Positions 1 through 24,343 of a stretch of DNA of 64,000 nucleotides are shown here, in pieces. Origin of the DNA: Stichopus chloronotus (Eukaryota > Echinodermata > Holothuroidea > Aspidochirotida > Stichopodidae); NCBI GenBank assembly GCA_021234535.1, contig CM037833.1, positions 23,528,918 through 23,592,917 of the forward strand, given 5' to 3'. The notes below the pieces were generated by a model. That model saw nothing but the letters and a program-made list of their open reading frames with translations. It did not search any database and was not told the DNA's origin. Both the position numbers and the translations under genes were made by a program. Position 1 is the first letter of the stretch. Each line of letters begins with the position of its first letter.

Positions 1-1182
1 ATGAATATGCAACATTTACAGGTCTCACTGGTGTTTCAAAAACATACTACTCAAGTAATTGCTCATTGGCCGGTATTGGAAATAGTATTTGGTGAAATGA
101 AACGCTGCATTTACAAATAACCTACGAATAAATCACAAGATTGCTTCCTCAGTGAGGCTGAGTGTTTTGACTAAATGAATATTCAACACTAGTATACTTC
201 CTACTTGGCTTGTTCAAAGAAGCACACGGTTGATTTGAATGAAAACTGTTAACCACTTCATTATTGTATTCTACAGTTTTTGTCATTATATTTCATCAAT
301 TTGAAATCATATGGCAGAATTAACCAATTGAAACCTATTTATTTTCCCAGATTTTCTCAGTGGTGTAATTAAAAGCCTTACCAAACTTTAGGAGATGAAA
401 TTTCAATGTTTTTGCTTTTTGATTACACGCGCAATCACTTTAATGAAGCTTAATTTTGTCAAACCATTGATATATTACAACATATGAAATTTACCCTGTC
501 CATGAAGCTACTAACTTTCTTTTTACTTTGTTTTATCTTGACCATTCCTATTCAAACATTTTGTCTTAAAATCCTCACACATTAAAAAAAGAGATGATTG
601 TGGTTGACTGCTTTGGAATCCACTCACATCTCAAACAACATAGAAACCGATGTCCCCCTTTAAAAAAAGCGGAAACTTCTAAACTCTCAGCTTTTATGCC
701 TTAGATGTTTCATATCTGACGAAAGGTGAACCTCAAACGAGGTGGCTGTCGCAAGCATCTTAGCCAGGCTGAGCCCTTTCCTACTACATTTGATGAACTA
801 ATAAATGTTTATCATAAAGGTATCTTTATTCTGACAGGCAGTTTTTGGTTGTTTTTGGTTTGTTTGCAGATGAGATGTAGCATTTGCACAAATCTGCTTG
901 ACTGTTGTCAAATTTTGTACTTGTCATTTTATACCATCACCCAGTGTAACCAGTGTGCTCCTGCAAAAAATGAGTATGTGCTTCCTTTAAGTAAACTGTT
1001 TCTTCCATAATTTGATAATAATTTTGAGAGCATCTCAAATCTCAGCAAGAAGTGTCCAGTCAGAGCAATGCTGCAATAGGATAATTGTGGACAAACACAT
1101 AACACTTGTTCCTCATTAATAGTTACTCTGCACTGGCTCTAGTTCTCCGTGGATTTTCACAAGCTGTTTTCTTTGTCTGAAG
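1..1182 (+). other. Intron sequence upstream of the first visible POLR3B exon
   Basis: No exon is recognised here. The protein segment that precedes the first visible exon in RPC2 proteins could not be found in any frame, so this is probably the 3' part of one long intron of POLR3B. The open frame at 726-1010 shows no family motif and no good splice context. The stretch is AT-rich and otherwise unremarkable. Confidence 0.6.
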
Positions 1183-12497
<11,315 letters not shown>

Positions 12498-12940
12498 GGT
12501 GGCTCTGATGTGAGATGAAGATTGCCGAAAGAGACAAATGAAGGTGAATGAGATGAAATGAAAGCACTCCAGGGAGGAGACTTTCTGAATCTCTAAGTGG
12601 AGAGAAAGCGACAGAGACTGGCCCAGATTAGTTGATGCATTTAGCATGTAATAGATCACAGGATGAGAACTCTGGTCATTCTAAAATGGAATATTCATTT
12701 TTCATTTATTGATTCATTCCTCATCCTTTCAACTTTGCAGTCATAAGAGTGTTTCATCAGGAAGGCAAACTTGCGAGTCACTCTTTATCTCTTTAGTCAT
12801 GAAGTCTGCAAAAAGAAGGCAAACATGAAGATAATGCTGGTTCCTAGAATCTTTGAAAGACGATAATGGATGGAAACCACTGATTTTATTTTCGCTTTGT
12901 TTAGATCTGTTGTGTTACCTCAATTGTGAGCTGCATATAC
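12498..12940 (+). other. Probable POLR3B 3' UTR and flank
   Basis: Non-coding sequence directly after the stop. The 3' end of the transcript cannot be fixed. A candidate AATAAA lies at 13048-13053, but inside the MITE that follows. Confidence 0.4.
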
Positions 12941-13214
12941 CAGGGTTCCCTACAGCCTGGAAAAGTCATGGAATATTGTTTAAATGACAGAAGTGATAGC
13001 AAAATCATGAAATTAACCAAGAGCAGTCTGTTGATTTTTTACAAGTAAATAAATTTACTCCTCCATTCGTCATGATTGTTGTATCATTTAAGTTTTATCA
13101 ATGGTATGTGATAGTTGCTGTTGCAATTTGATCGTACTAAAGTCATGTTAAAGTCATGAAATAGTCCTGGAAAAGTCATGGAATTTTTTCTTTCTTTAAG
13201 GTGCAGGAACCCTG
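12941..13214. mobile_element. hAT-like MITE with CAGGGTTCC terminal inverted repeats
   Basis: The left end CAGGGTTCC and right end GGAACCCTG are perfect inverted repeats 274 bp apart, and CAGGG ends are typical of hAT-family elements. The 8 bp on either side (gcatatac, atatatca) are similar but not identical, so the target duplication is only suggestive. Inside, gtcatgaaat/gtcatggaat motifs recur. There is no open frame, so it is non-autonomous. Confidence 0.6.
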
Positions 13215-14931
13215 ATATATCAATCGAAGTGATTTTTGTTCTATTACTTTACCCCTGCAGTTCAATATTCCAGTAAAAATGATAAGAATACATTAATAGC
13301 AAATACATGAGTTGACAACAGGAAGTGTCTGAAAAATGCCATGTGGGTATCTTTTTTTGCATTTTTATTCAAGTACACTCTATATAGGCAAAGAAAATAG
13401 ATACCAAAGGATGTTTAAATGCAGTTCTTAATTGTGGTATCGATTTGCCATGGCTCAGAAATATATATACCAGGATATGAAAAAGGATGGAATATGCCGG
13501 ATTGTCTTTTTTGTTTCTTCCTTTCTATTACTTGTTCTGTTGCCACATTTGTTTTACTTCATATCATGAAAGAGAATTTATTGTTTTATTATATGTGGTG
13601 TCTGAGAACTTACAAAAGTTGCCAACACATCTGGCTGACTCTGTGAAGCCTTTTTTTTCCCTTTTTTTTTAAACACTGCTAGGTAGCTTTTGGTTGGTAG
13701 ACATTGTGTGTACAGAGCTAAGAAAACAATTGTGTTATCTGTTAGTATTGTACGAGGAGAAGATGTTATTTTATCAGCTATGACAAACTACACGGCAGTC
13801 TACAGTGCAGCATAATTCTTTTTTTCAGTTGCCCTGAGTCAGTACAAGAAGCAACTTACGTTACAAACTTTCATATTGTCTTTGTGAAATGTAATTGTGT
13901 GCCATTATTTATGTGTATGGAAGAGATAACGTTCCATAGACATACTGCTATCCGAGGAGCATGTCATGTGACATATTCTTTGCTCCAGTTTATCTACGAA
14001 AGTAGACCATTGCCACACATGACATTTACATTAAACATTTGTTATCATACTCAGATCGTAATGAAGCAGACACAGTGGAAATGATCAGTCATGCATGAAA
14101 CAATGCAGTGGTGTAGGTATGACATTTTTGTTTCTGAGTGCTAGGTGGGGCCACTAAAATGTACAAGACCTATGTAGACTGAGAGAAAGAAGCTGATCTT
14201 CAGCCCTCAAGCAGGTTGTTGGGTTACATTCAGTGTTCAGCCTACGTACGCTCGTTAAACTCCTCTTCAAGCAGGGCGTGAAACGCGTTTGGCTGTTCGA
14301 GGGATAGCTAGTTACTAATAGTAGTAGGGTGACATATGGACAAATGGCACTTACAAGTAAATGGAAAACTGGCCTTACAATGATCTCTTCCATAAACAGT
14401 AGGCCTACTCACAGTATTCGTCCCCTTACTTTTCTCGTTAGGTGCTTGCTGCATTGAATGGTTTTTGTTCTGTGCTCAGGCAATGGATTGCCATTTAAAT
14501 CTGAAGAGTCAGATTAAGGATGATTCCCAAACAGAATTAAACTGGATTGTTGCCATAGATATCCAGTAGCTATGGCATGCTTCCGTTACTGATGTCCTCG
14601 GTAACTGATACCTTATAATTCAGTAAACAAACAGGCCTATATCAACGTCGGATTTGGATGGTCTTAATCTCTGAATATACAGTGTTCGGTAGGTCTTATT
14701 AATTTGCATAATGTAGGCTGCAATACATGCTGTGTGATAACTTCTTGTTTAAAAAAAAACAAAATGTTATATATCAAATCTTATACATCAAATCTTATAC
14801 ATGAAGGTTGGGCGACTAATGATTAGTTACGTTCATAATCTGTGTAATCATGCATACGTGTATGTGTGTGTATGTATGTCCATGCTGTCCCTATTTGGGG
14901 TTACTAATAGTTGTAGTAATGTCGTATTAGA

Positions 14932-14950
14932 GGGGGGGGGGGGGGGGGGG
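14932..14950 (+). repeat. G19 homopolymer
   Basis: Nineteen consecutive G on the + strand, able in principle to form a G-quadruplex. The exact length may be uncertain because sequencing is error-prone in such runs. Confidence 0.8.
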
Positions 14951-15097
14951 CGTTACAGTCGTGATGTGTCAGTTTTGAACAACACAGAAAGTTCCAGGTA
15001 CAACTTACCGTAGAGAGAGAGAGACGTACAGAGAGCGATCAAATTGCCTTTGTTGATTAGAGTTCTATTTATTTGATGCTTCGAATGGCCTACAGAA

Positions 15098-15155
15098 ATT
15101 TGATTGAGTTAGATCGAGTTTGTTTGATTGAGTTTGATTGAGTTAGATTGACGTT
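15098..15155 (+). repeat. Short TTGATTGAG tandem repeat
   Basis: The unit (t)ttgattgagtt(aga) recurs about five times with small changes. No associated function is seen. Confidence 0.7.
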
Positions 15156-18100
15156 GATTTAAGTCCATAACAGAGTTACATGACGATGACCGGAAGAACG
15201 AGGAACGGAGAGACACGGCACGATTACAGGCCGACATACAGTAGTTACAGATAAACAACGATGTTAACAGTTCGACGATTGATTTACCGGTGCAGTCCTC
15301 GTGGCTGACGCTCGGCCTCGCAACTTCCCGGGTGAGATGGGAACTAGGTCTACTTGACAACTTTGACCAATCAGAAGCAAACGACTGTATACGTAATGGT
15401 ATGCAAATCGTTGCCACCCGTGATCTACCAATCAGATGCGCATTACGACATCAAGTGATCAAAATGTAGGCTAAGTTGTTGACAGGGTCCATTGGTAGAT
15501 CATAGAGCTGTACTAGGGTGCACTCTAGTCTAGTAGTAAATTGAATTAAAGTATGTTGTTAACTACACAATTATGTAACAGCTATCATGGGTACTAAACA
15601 CTGCAGGTACAGATATCCTTGCGCACGTACGTAACTTCTAGAGCTGACTAGCTAGTGTGCTTCGCGCTACAATCTGCACCTGGCAGAATACATGTCATCA
15701 GTTACAAGGAAGGATGTAAACGATAAATGTCAACAGAAGACATATGGTATGGTCACCAGCTGACTGCTACAACCTTGGATAATGACATGGTAAAATTAAC
15801 AATGTTGGAAACAATGTTTGAAATGAGGAAGTGTTAAGCATGGACAAGTACCTCAAGCAGGCATCACAGTCACATTTTTAGTATGTATTTTCGTTTAAGT
15901 ATTTGGGATCAACAGGGTCGTTTGGCTCTTATTACACCCAAACCCATTCCTTTCAGAATTTGAATTGATCATACAAAGAATACAGCACATGCTTCAGTCT
16001 TTTTTTTTTGAGGGGAGAAGGGGGTTGAGAACTACTTAACTTCTATTACCTAAAAATATGTACCTCACTGTAGCAAAGGGCCAGACTACACACTTCAGTA
16101 ACAGCGTCGACAGCAAGGATAGCAGATGCCATATAAAGTTTGTATGAGCTGTACTCTTTTTTTGTGTTTCTCATTCGCATCCATAGTAAACAGGGAACAA
16201 TAAATTGTTGAAGATATATGTAATGTAACTAATGAATAATAAAGAGTCAGCATTAATACCGAAGCAATAAAACATCCTGGCTCGAAACGTGACCGTTTTC
16301 CCTGTAACGACCTGAAATAATTAAAAACAATAATATTCCATATAAACTCTACAACGGTACCGACCTTTTAATGAGCTAGTGAAGTTTGTTTAAACCCTGA
16401 CAACAGTAACTGTTTGTAACCATGAATTGTTTTCATAAGAAACTGATCTACCGGCCACAGCTATCCACGCGCAGTAGTCTCACAAATGCTGGTTAGCATT
16501 GATGGAAAATCTCTACAAATACTTTTACAGAACTATTCACAGGTTAGCAAACAGATCACGTTCTACACAGAAATTGCTGAACCCTGGGCACGCGAGCTAA
16601 AATACCAAAAGTCATCGTTACCACTTTAAATGATGGCGCTATACACTAAGATTAACACAATCTTACACTCACGCCACCTCCATCAATTTAAACAACATTG
16701 TCTGATAATTTAAAGCGAGAACTACACATGCAATGCCCATTTCCGCCGCAACAAACAAAGGCCACATAAAAATATCACAGATTTATGATAAGGCTTGACT
16801 TTCATGCCGTAGCCAATCTTGTAAAGATAAAACTGTTTTTTAAACTCAAACCAACTAATTTTGAGGATGAGTTTAGTTATTTGTAGGTTCGGTCACATGC
16901 ATAAAATTAGTATCGGATTGACTAATTGGACATTCTTTAAGAGACAGTGGTAATTAGCCCAATGTTGTTCTCCCGTGATGAACCAGGGTTGTGCTCACAG
17001 CCCCCTTTTTGTGCCATTCGCTATTTGTCTAGTTTTTGCAACAACTGCCAGTATTGTTGCACCTCCCCAAGAAAAAAAAAAAATCTTCCACCTTCCTTCC
17101 AAAATCCTGCTCTCCTGCCACTTTTTTTTTTTATCATGTTTTTTTTATCATGACATATATGTTGCAGATTGTGTCACGACATATGTGTCAAAGGACAAAA
17201 TGTCTGCGGTGTGATGTGGATGTGTTGGAAATATGTGTCGACATGTATAATGCAATTTTGATTGTACACACTTTAGACCGTTATTGTATACACATTAATA
17301 TATGGTTAAAACATCCAAGAGAGAAAACCCTCTGCAAGGATTTTCTGGACGTAATAAACTAAAAATTGATACGATGATGAATTAACACACGTACGTAGGC
17401 CTATCTTACCTTGCTCTTACCTATTTAGATATTTTCACTGTTGCGTTGAAAGAAAACAGCAACGAAATATCGATATGCCTCGAAACTTTGAATTTTTTTT
17501 AAGCTTTGATGGGTTTGTGTACTAGATTGATGTCGAATAAGCAAGGTAATTGAAAGTGTAGACTATGGGCACTGTAAGTTCGAAACACTAGAAGTTGCTT
17601 CCGATTGAAAAAAAAAAGAACAGTACCGATACCGATCAAGGAGTGACGTCTTGAGTAATATGTCGATAATACTCCTGTGAGATGACCTGAATTTGTTGCA
17701 TATTCTTTCCGTGTGCGTGCTTATAGTAACAATTACCGTTAGTTTTCAAATATGATTTCTGCTTTATTGCTTTTATGTCAATTCCGTTGCTTTTTAAAGT
17801 AGATACTGACATTTCTCGATCACTAAATGTCATAATCCATGAACAACCGCGGATGTACATTTCAACATGCGTGAAACCTTAAGATAAAGAAATTATCTTG
17901 ATTATCGGGCACTTCCCTACACAGGCAATCCGACTGGATGTACCGTTTTCTTATAAGCTGCATCTAACTTAAGAAAAAATACTGTGTGACACAGCAATTT
18001 CACGGTCGGTACATTCTGTCATCTTCCGCCGATGACCGTCAATTCGCAACAGTTTATTCCACAGTGCACCAACTAATTAGCTTGACGACGAGTGGCGGCG

Positions 18101-18379
18101 TTTGTGCACCTTCACTTGGGGAGGCGAAAGCTTAATATGAAACATCCTCAGTTACACACTATGAGCAATACCACCTCCCTGCTATAAGGGCCTGGGATAA
18201 GAACTACGGGAAGACCGTTACGTTTTAGCGGATCAAAATCGGTGCACCAAAAATTTTTGTCTGAGAATACCCTACAGATCACTGAGATCACATTAAGATT
18301 ACATTGCGATCAGACTTCCAACTGCAGTGCAAATTGAAAAAAAAGGCGCTTCTCTGCTTGCCCTGTCTTATCATATTGT

Positions 18380-19310
18380 GGTAACACAACACAAGGTCAA
18401 GAAGTAAATATTCACTAAGCAATTTTAAAAGGAAAAGATATAAAAACATTTTTCTCTTTGATGCCAACCTAGAAGACAACATTTACTCCACATTTCCTTC
18501 AGGAGATACTTCTATAGAGTCTAAGTTACAGTAGAAAGAAGAACGATTTCCTTGTCTTTCCTTTCCGGCCAAACAAGCCAAAAGGAAAAATAAGTTATTT
18601 GCGAGTAAGTTATAAGTATACTTATATATGTTACAAACGTATAACAAAATTAAGACTTACCTCATTTAAAAGTAGCTATACATCTCATACTTACCAAAAA
18701 AGTTTCGACGTGGAAGACCCTTCACCGCATCGAGATGTACTTAAACTTAAATGCAGTCAGTCTACGAAATCACACCTAATATACAGCATTCCAGTAGCAT
18801 ATTATGCACTAATTGGAGATCCCTTTTGAGGAAGAGGAGGTAACACAAAACAAGGTCAAGAAGTTAATATTCACTAAGCAATTTAAAAAGGAAAAGATAT
18901 AAAAACATTTTTCTCTTTGATGCCAACCTAGAAGACAACATTTACTCCACATTTCCTTCAGGAGATATTTCTATAGAGTCTAAGTTACAGTAGAAAGAAG
19001 AACGATTTTTTTTCCCTTCCTTTCCGGCCACACAAGCCAAAAGAAAAAATAAGTTATTTGCGAGTAAGTTAATTTTTATAAGTATACTTATATATGTTAC
19101 AAACGTATAACAAAATTAAGACTTACCTCATTTAAAAGTAGCTATAGATATCTCATACTTACCAAAAAAGTTTCGACGTCATTAATAAGATCCTTCAACG
19201 CATCGAGATGTACTTAAAAGTAAATGCACTCAGTCTACGAAATCACACCTAATATACACCATTCCAGTAGTATATTATGCACTTTGGGGATCTCTTTTGA
19301 GGAAGAGGAG
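18380..19310 (+). repeat. Tandem duplication, period 459 bp
   Basis: Copy 1 (18380-18838) and copy 2 (18839-about 19310) begin with ggtaacacaa and align over their whole length with few substitutions and small indels. Copy 2 has, for example, an extra aattttta-type insertion and cattaataag. Both contain cctttccggcc, cttatatatgttacaaacg and end in gaggaagagga. Open frames in this area are not conserved between copies, so it does not look coding. Confidence 0.85.
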
Positions 19311-22300
19311 AAGAACGCTGGATGAGAGGGATATATAGAGTCGTGCACCAATGTAAAGGCTTAGAGATGTAATAAATATAAATACAGGTATATCTAAATG
19401 TCTATATAACCTAATTATATGGGTCTTTAAGTGTCATTTGAAGTATACTTTCGAGGATTTTACAGGTTTTATTTGTCAATATTCATTATGGGTTATTATT
19501 CGAAGCAACAGATTACCTTGAGGTTAAAAACGGCTTGGTGAATATTATGAGCGAACTTATAGAATAAAGAGTGCCCGGAGAAAGAAGTAAATGGGAAAGG
19601 GGTTTGATCAATAGGTTTATTGTTGCATATACACTATTACAGAATTATGTACGGTTTGGGGGACCACATGCCTGGTGAATGGGTCTCAATTGATCTTTAG
19701 GTCTTAGGTTGGACAACACTGTTGTCACTAAAATCATTCTTTTGGAAGTTGTTATTGGCCTGTGTGCAATGTAATGGAAGTTAAATGTAGAAATAAAACT
19801 TTGAATGTTCGTGGACTTCTATATATTGCAATGGATGTCATTTAAAACATTTTTTTTTTGACAAAATAAAAACAGATGCAAGCTATTGTAATGCCACTTT
19901 AATTTATCCTCTGGTCATCTTAATCGCCATAATGTGACACGTTATCAATTTGATTCCGTTCCTATCAACGAAATCATCTTAGAGCCACTTAATCGAGTCT
20001 TCTTTCACCAAAAACTACAACAATCTATTGGGTATTCTACATCGTTGAATAATTAATCAAATGACATTGAATTTCCACCCGAAACCCTTAGATTCTACTA
20101 AAGAAGGAAAATAATAGTTTAGTTTGTCTATAGTTAACTTTTTTTTTCGTCTGTCACAAAGAATCTGAAAAAACCGAAGTTTACTTGGTGCCAACAAAAT
20201 AAGTTTTAGGTTCGTGGATGACATCAGAGAGATTATTAGATACTCATAGTAACAGCAGATAGCAGGCCGGTTTAGAATAGGAATTTAGGAAAATCAATCA
20301 AACAAATTGACAAGGTTATGAAACTTGGCGCAGCAGTTTACTGGGGTGTCCTTAGTCTGGAATGCAGGGATTGCCCAACATCTGTGCAGGTGAAAGGCGC
20401 CAGTTTAAGTTATGAAAATATCCGGCCTGCAATTTGCTCTTTTCGTCACAATTTATGGAAGTCACAGGTCAATTTGGAAAAATTCATCTATTCTGCAAAT
20501 CCAGAAGATGATCTCGATGTCAAAATGCAGGGTTATGCCAGACTGTGTGTTTGTTTGGGTGTGGGGGTTGGGTAGGGGTAGATGGGGGGTCAAATAGGGA
20601 GGCCAAAGTTGGTGGAAGACTCCGCCCGCGATGGAATTTTTTTAACTTCTCAGAGAGCGTACGCAAGGGACGATGTGTGAGTAAATTTTCTTTATCTTCA
20701 ACAATGAATAGCGCAAGAGAAGGGAGCGATATCTCATGAGGGGAACATTTTGTATTTCAAAATCACCGACCACCATATGCATCTCTGTCACATATGTTTG
20801 CAATTACGTTAAATAAATGATTTTTGATAACAGGGTTACCAATTCAATTTGCTACATTTCTCGATAATCATGTTGCTAATGCTTCATCTCATGCAAAATG
20901 TTTAAGAATCACAATTGGTAGATGGTTAGATTCCCTAATGCAGTAATGTTCACATACAAGAAGGAAAGAAAATGGAGCCACCGTGAGAAATGTAAAGCTA
21001 CTCAAGTGCATATACAAATAAAACAACAAACTTGGGTCACCTCAAGTCTCAATTTCAACTTGTGTTTTGAAGTCCAGTGTTAAATATCAAAATGTTACTG
21101 CTTTTGGATTATTTAACGTTTTCATTCGCTGTTAGCCTCCAGTAGGGATACATAATATCTTATTGACTTATATCTCTGAACTTTACTTTCTCTTATTAGG
21201 GCTTAAGAATGCATCTGTAAGTAGTAAGTACCATTGCGGTGGTAAAGATCGAATGTGGCCGTGGCACAAAATGTTTGTATAGAATATGGTTACCGTCTAT
21301 GAAGTATAATAATAACCCCAGATAATATTACGTTTTGTCAACAATCGTACGATGATGTTAGCTATTGCTGTCAAACTTCAAGCTGAGTTGGTCGTCTGCA
21401 AAAAGTCCTGTTATTCTTTTGCCTGATAATCGTCTGCTCGGATCTAGTATACACTCAATCCTTGTAGACAAACAGTATACGCGATTATGTCAATTATTGC
21501 CATCAGTTTATCCATGCAATTCATTTACAACGCGGAATTCCCCGGTTGCGCAAGTACATGTCAAGTGTCAACGTGCAAGTATCACATCGAGATAAATAGC
21601 GGCATTAGCCTAACATGAGATTTAGGCTATATACAACAGTATTGATACTGATGAAGGAGCTTTAGCTGTAAGTAGCTTTGCGACACGTGGAACCGGAAGT
21701 AAAAATAACAATAAAATGTACCTGTAATCGAAAATATCGTGGGTAAGTTGCCATAAATGTAGATGATACTAGACTTTATACGTATATCCGTTTTTTAAAA
21801 TCAAAGCTGGACGGTTTTAATATTTCCCAAATAGCCTAATAATAAGCGTAGCCTACGTATGGGTAATACTGTGTCTCATTACGACAACAATGTTATAATT
21901 CGATTTCTGAATTCTGATTGACCGTACACACACGTGAAATAAATAATTATTGCAATGTACATAGGAATATGAGGCAAATACGAACACAATATTCTAGACA
22001 TCCATGGGAACCTCCAGATCCATGAGCCTATATGACGTACATGACTCCATCGTAGAAGTAATATAACACCATACCAGCTGAAGTAAAGTTTACATTCAAC
22101 TCTCAGTCGGGGCTGAGACTGAGAGCTAAGGAGGACTTCATTTTCCAAAGAGGTGACGCAAGTTGCATTTTTGTTTGTAAAAGTTCAAATCCCTGAAACA
22201 GGAAATTCTTGGCAACATCGATCATTTCTAATCATGAGTTTTAAATTTACCAATACTCATCGTTTTGACATAGGTTTAGATGTAAAGGGGATTGGCCGAA

Positions 22301-22704
22301 TAGCCGAAATCTTAAAATTCCTCGGTAAAGCTGAGTCTAACTTTGAATAAAATCTTGATGTGATGTATATCTCTCTTCTATTCATTTCATAATTAGGATA
22401 CCAGATTATACTTAAGCGCGATATGTTAGCATTCTTACGACAGTTTTTTTTTTTTTTTGTGAATGTCCATTCTCTGTGACTACCTATCGCCTACGTCTAG
22501 CCGTACGTATATACGTACGTACAACACCACGTTAACTTCGAATACATGCTTCAGCATTGATTATGCCTTAGGGGGTCTGTACACCTTTTTTCAAGTCAAT
22601 AGATCCCACAATCTGTGGAAAATTGTGTAGTAATTATTGATGTGCGATTACATGAGGGTAGTGTCCCATGTCATGTGTGTTAGGCTGTATAAATAGCGTA
22701 TACA
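19311..22704. other. Intergenic region, no gene seen
   Basis: AT-rich sequence with no recognisable exon. A 9-bp stem palindrome (CTCTCAGTC/GACTGAGAG) lies at 22100-22125. The sequence just before the retrotransposon is unremarkable. Confidence 0.5.
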
Positions 22705-22708
22705 GTAG
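22705..22708. repeat. Target-site duplication, left (GTAG)
   Basis: GTAG directly before the left LTR equals GTAG directly after the right LTR. If the LTR is taken to end one base earlier, a 5-bp AGTAG duplication is also possible, the usual length for Ty3/Gypsy integrases. Confidence 0.75.
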
Positions 22709-24196
22709 TGTAGCACACGCCTTCTTTGGTCCAGCGCGTGGGTATTTATTAAATATACCAAAATGAAGGGAGGGGTTAATCCTCTACTGGACTGTATGAT
22801 TTGACGATTTCGCAAACACTAATAATCAGATCACAACAAAGGGAAACTAGGGTAGGGGGCGACTAGAATATGTATTTGTTATAATGGGGACATAAATTAT
22901 TTTAAAAGAAGTTCAATTGTCACAGTGGGGTATGATTAAGGGGGTTTGGCTGATCTGACTACGTCACCGTGGTTGGTAGAGATTCTTCTCGTTGTACCTT
23001 CCCTCTGTCCTCGCCGTCTAGTACCAGCTGAACCAGTTCCGATAACAAACAACTCCACAAGCTCCACGAATGTAATTAAATGAAATAAATGCTAAAGGGT
23101 TCCTTCCGATTCACGCCAACGCACTATAGATTCGAGGGGCGCATCTAAGACCCCGATGCAGCTACGTCGAATGGGGGTCCGCACTTCCCCAAGAAAGAGT
23201 TACGCTGGGTGCGTTTAATTTCAACTCCTCAAATAAAGTGAAAACACGACGTAAAAGTTACCGGACTCTTTATTTCCGATCTCCACGTGGAATAGACAAA
23301 TACGGAATAGTAATAATAATACGGAATAAGCTTGCTATCTGCAAGGGTATGTAATTTATTCTCCCGGCCTCTTCTTCGGGCCAAATTACTATAATAAAAA
23401 TAATTTCACCACTTGCACAAATCCTTCTGATTGTGAAGCGAACCTTAAAGACACAATCCTCTTGAAAGCAGCAAAAACTTGTCTAAGTCGGTCTCAACTT
23501 GGCAGCAGAAATCAATATGCTTGAAAGCTACCTTAAAATGTGAGCAACCCTCCAGTGCGGAAGTCAACTGGGTTCTCCACTTAATTTAATTCATGCACTT
23601 AGTATTTAAGGGAACTCTCCCTATAGCAAACCCTATGTATAGTACATGTACAATACACTCATATTGCATACCACTGTATACCATGTAACTTTCAGGGATG
23701 GGCTGCTTTTCCAAAACAAATGGCATATCAACCAATGAAGTGAGTCTTCTAGATAAAATAAATTGACCATTGGCCAGAGCTACATGCTTCATATTAATTA
23801 GGTCACATACATGACACATTCTGACTCACTACCATGTCCTCTGAGGATTCATGAGCTAAACCAGTCATCCCTTTGTCCCAATTTGGCAATAAACCATACA
23901 CTCCCTGCTTAACCACCAAGATGATAAACAACTAGTTTTAAGCCTCTCACAGAAAGGAGACAACAAACCCCATTTTCAAGACTCTAATCCCTCTGGTGAA
24001 CAAAGAAGAAGTTTTACTGGGAAAGGACACGGTCACTGACCCTCACTAATGTTTACTTGGAAAGATGACAAACAGTATATAAGAACAGAAAGAGAACAAA
24101 GTTAAGAGTTAGTGGTCTAATGCACATTACAAAAAAACCCCAACCGGAACAGGTTGAACACAAATATTCCACTTGTGAAATTCCCCCTATTTCACA
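22709..24196 (-). repeat. 3' LTR (1488 bp)
   Basis: It begins TG and ends CA and matches 30087-31574 at an offset of 7378. In the element's orientation it lies downstream of pol and the polypurine tract. A candidate polyadenylation signal (AATAAA on the minus strand) lies at 23269-23274. A 77-codon open frame inside the LTR (23586-23819) has no recognisable motif. Confidence 0.96.
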
Positions 24197-24207
24197 CTTT
24201 CTCCTTC
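24197..24207 (-). other. Polypurine tract
   Basis: On the minus strand, GAAGGAGAAAG directly abuts the start of the 3' LTR (TGTGAAATAG). This is where plus-strand DNA synthesis is primed in LTR elements. Confidence 0.8.
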
Positions 24208-24343
24208 AAAATGAAAATGACTCCCGTCATTAAGATACAAGACATACCCCATGTCTACATAAAAAAAAACATTCCTCTTACGTGATTCGGATAAAAACCT
24301 AGTAATGAAATGACCAAAAAAAAAGTCCCTCTGGATAGGTAAG

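Larger units (their letters stand above)
13215..18379. other. Intergenic region, no gene seen
   Basis: No exon with a recognisable domain was found on either strand. The region contains homopolymer runs, a G19 tract and a short TTGATTGAG repeat (listed separately). The small open frames here lack motifs and look like chance. Confidence 0.5.

Noticed and set aside
726..1010. 94-codon open frame upstream of the first POLR3B exon
   Set aside because: No similarity to the preceding RPC2 segment, no motif, poor splice context; it lies in an intron.
20412..20467. ATG frame with a hydrophobic start (MKISGLQFALFVTIYG) and a possible donor
   Set aside because: Looks like a signal-peptide exon, but no downstream exon in frame was found.
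23586..23819. 77-codon frame, repeated at 30964-31197
   Set aside because: It is duplicated only because it lies in the LTRs; no motif.
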